Source: Prostheceraeus crozeri (taxonomy: Eukaryota; Platyhelminthes; Polycladida; Euryleptidae). Taken from it: a DNA stretch of 64,000 nt. Position numbers and translations under genes: made by a program. Numbering within the stretch: the first letter of the stretch is position 1; each line of letters opens with the position of its first letter. Location of the stretch: NCBI GenBank assembly GCA_907163375.1, contig CAJQUW010006858.1, positions 216,001 through 280,000 of the forward strand, read 5' to 3'. Below the pieces are notes generated by a model. That model searched no databases and was not told the origin of the DNA. It saw only the letters and a program-made list of their open reading frames with translations. This document shows, in pieces, positions 62,847 through 64,000 of this stretch.

Positions 62847-64000
62847 AACCAGAGAAAATCTTGAATTGTTACTGATAAGTAAAAAGAAAGCTATTGACAA
62901 TATAAAAAACGAGAAAAAACAATTAAAAGCCAAAAGAATGGAGGATCTAAAAAAAGCAAAATTAGAAGGTGACACAAAACAATACTGGAATCTAATGAAT
63001 CACAACAAAGAAAAAAAGAAGAAAAAGATTATTACTTCATTAAAAGCAAATGATTCATAGAACAAAATAATCAAGAAAAACAGACTATACGGTTAAAGAC
63101 TATAAAGATATCCGAAAGAATCGAATATACCAGAATAATTAAGTTCAAAGATCCTATTTTAGAAAAGTGATATAACACAACAAGAAATAATAGAAACAAT
63201 AAGGAGTGCAAAAAATTCTAAAGCCAGTGGACCCGATGGCTTAGTGTATGAAATGTTCAAACAAAAATCAAATGATGTAATAGAAATTCTTTATCATTTA
63301 TTTAATAGCATTCATAATGAAGCAATAATACCTTGGAATACAAGTTGGAATTTACCAACCTATAAGAAAGGTGATAAAAATTTGATTTCTTCTTATAGAT
63401 GCATAAATTTATCATCATGTGTTGAGAAATTTTTAACTAGAATAGTTAACGGCAGACTTTGTAAATGGTTGGATGATAACAATATTATTCATAGCATCAC
63501 AAACTGGATTTCGAAAAGGAAACTCAGTGCTAGATAACATACTATTATTGCGAGAAGTAATTCAGATATATTCAAATAAACATCATCCACTGTATATTTG
63601 CTTTATTGATCTATCGAAGGCATTCGATTCAATTCCAAAAGAAATGTTAAAATCAAAAGTTGAGGCCTATCTACCACATAGTAAAGTAACTTCCTTGATA
63701 ATTCGGCTAATATGTGAAAAGAAAATTCAAATCTTATTCAATCAGGAGATCACAGAACCGTTCGATCTTGTAAATGGAATTCCTCAGGGAGATAGTCTCT
63801 CACCTACTTTATTTTGCTTATATATTAACGACCTGCTAGACGAATTCGATAAAGAAATTCAATACATAGATCCTATATGTATTTCGGATCTGAAAATCGC
63901 TATCATGACCTATGCTGATGATATCTTACTGATGAGTGAAAGTCAAAAAGGTCTCATTAAGCAAATAAAGATAGTGCAACGATATTGCTCGAATAACGGA
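62847..64000 (+). pseudogene. LINE reverse transcriptase (copy 4), partial at window end
   Basis: After a Lys-rich linker: KASGPDGLVYEMFKQKS, IIPWNTSWNLPTYKKGDKNL, RCINLSSCVEKFLTRIV, then after a frame change near 63505 GFRKGNSVLDNILLLREVIQ, ICFIDLSKAFDSIPKEML, GIPQGDSLSPTLFCLYINDL, IMTYADDILLMSES. Runs out of the window in the thumb. Stops near 63058-63110 show a further break in the linker. Close kin of copies 1 and 2. Confidence 0.88.

Larger units (their letters stand above)
60452..64000 (+). mobile_element. LINE array copy 4, most complete, cut by window end
   Basis: Leader of about 108 bp, ORF1 (60560-61603), ORF2 with endonuclease and RT to the window edge. Several single-base frame changes in ORF2. 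ORF1 itself is open. Confidence 0.88.

Overview
This window is eukaryotic, almost certainly from an invertebrate animal. The repertoire (piggyBac, Harbinger, Tigger, Polinton, Penelope-like, gypsy, PHD-bearing LINEs), the canonical GT-AG splice sites and the frequent acatgtacatgta strings suggest a marine, perhaps lophotrochozoan or similar, genome, but the sequence does not settle the species. No tRNA, rRNA or convincing non-TE host gene was found. Nearly all of the 64 kb is transposable-element DNA.

Region 1 (about 0.8-42 kb) is a deep nest of elements whose borders can be read directly from terminal inverted repeats (TIRs) and target-site duplications (TSDs). A CACTA-like DNA transposon with a two-gene layout (transposase plus a DUF4806-type protein) appears to be the outer shell. 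piggyBac-1 (874-36438, TTAA) sits in its transposase gene. Inside piggyBac-1 is an unclassified transposon with GGGCAATTC ends and a 4-bp TSD (2029-35519). That element took two independent branches of insertions. Branch A: a Tc/mariner-type element (2464-13967, TA), holding piggyBac-2 (3390-13916, TTAA), holding an element with a DUF7869-like gene and a 4-bp AATT TSD (8025-13566), holding a 5'-truncated LINE tail (11606-12357). Branch B: a Harbinger element (15584-35146), holding a Polinton fossil (15827-33027, 6-bp TSD TATTAT), holding a GC-rich reverse-transcriptase element (about 24.45-26.9 kb) and a Tigger element with an open transposase (30251-32441, TA). Branch A is seven levels deep.

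Region 2 (42.4-51.3 kb) has a gypsy gag fragment, a second copy of the GGGC-type end, and piggyBac-3. piggyBac-3 was hit by a Penelope-like element arranged as a palindrome (44589-45958) and then by a whole-looking, young gypsy LTR element with identical-looking 157-bp LTRs (45983-50692, TSD GTTAC).

Region 3 (51.3-64 kb) is a head-to-tail array of LINE copies. Each copy is separated from the next by a (GA)n tract and carries some of: ORF1 with PHD finger, coiled coil and zinc knuckle; APE endonuclease; reverse transcriptase; C-terminal Cys cluster. The last copy runs off the window end.

Most unusual signals: short GC-rich double-hairpin mini-elements inserted repeatedly, in the same reading frame, in the AT-rich Polinton genes; a piggyBac transposase gene whose upstream exons splice in phase and add a small Tudor/chromo-like segment and a 33-residue, eight-copy repeat; two transposon types with 4-bp TSDs and poorly described transposases; and the (GA)n-separated LINE array.
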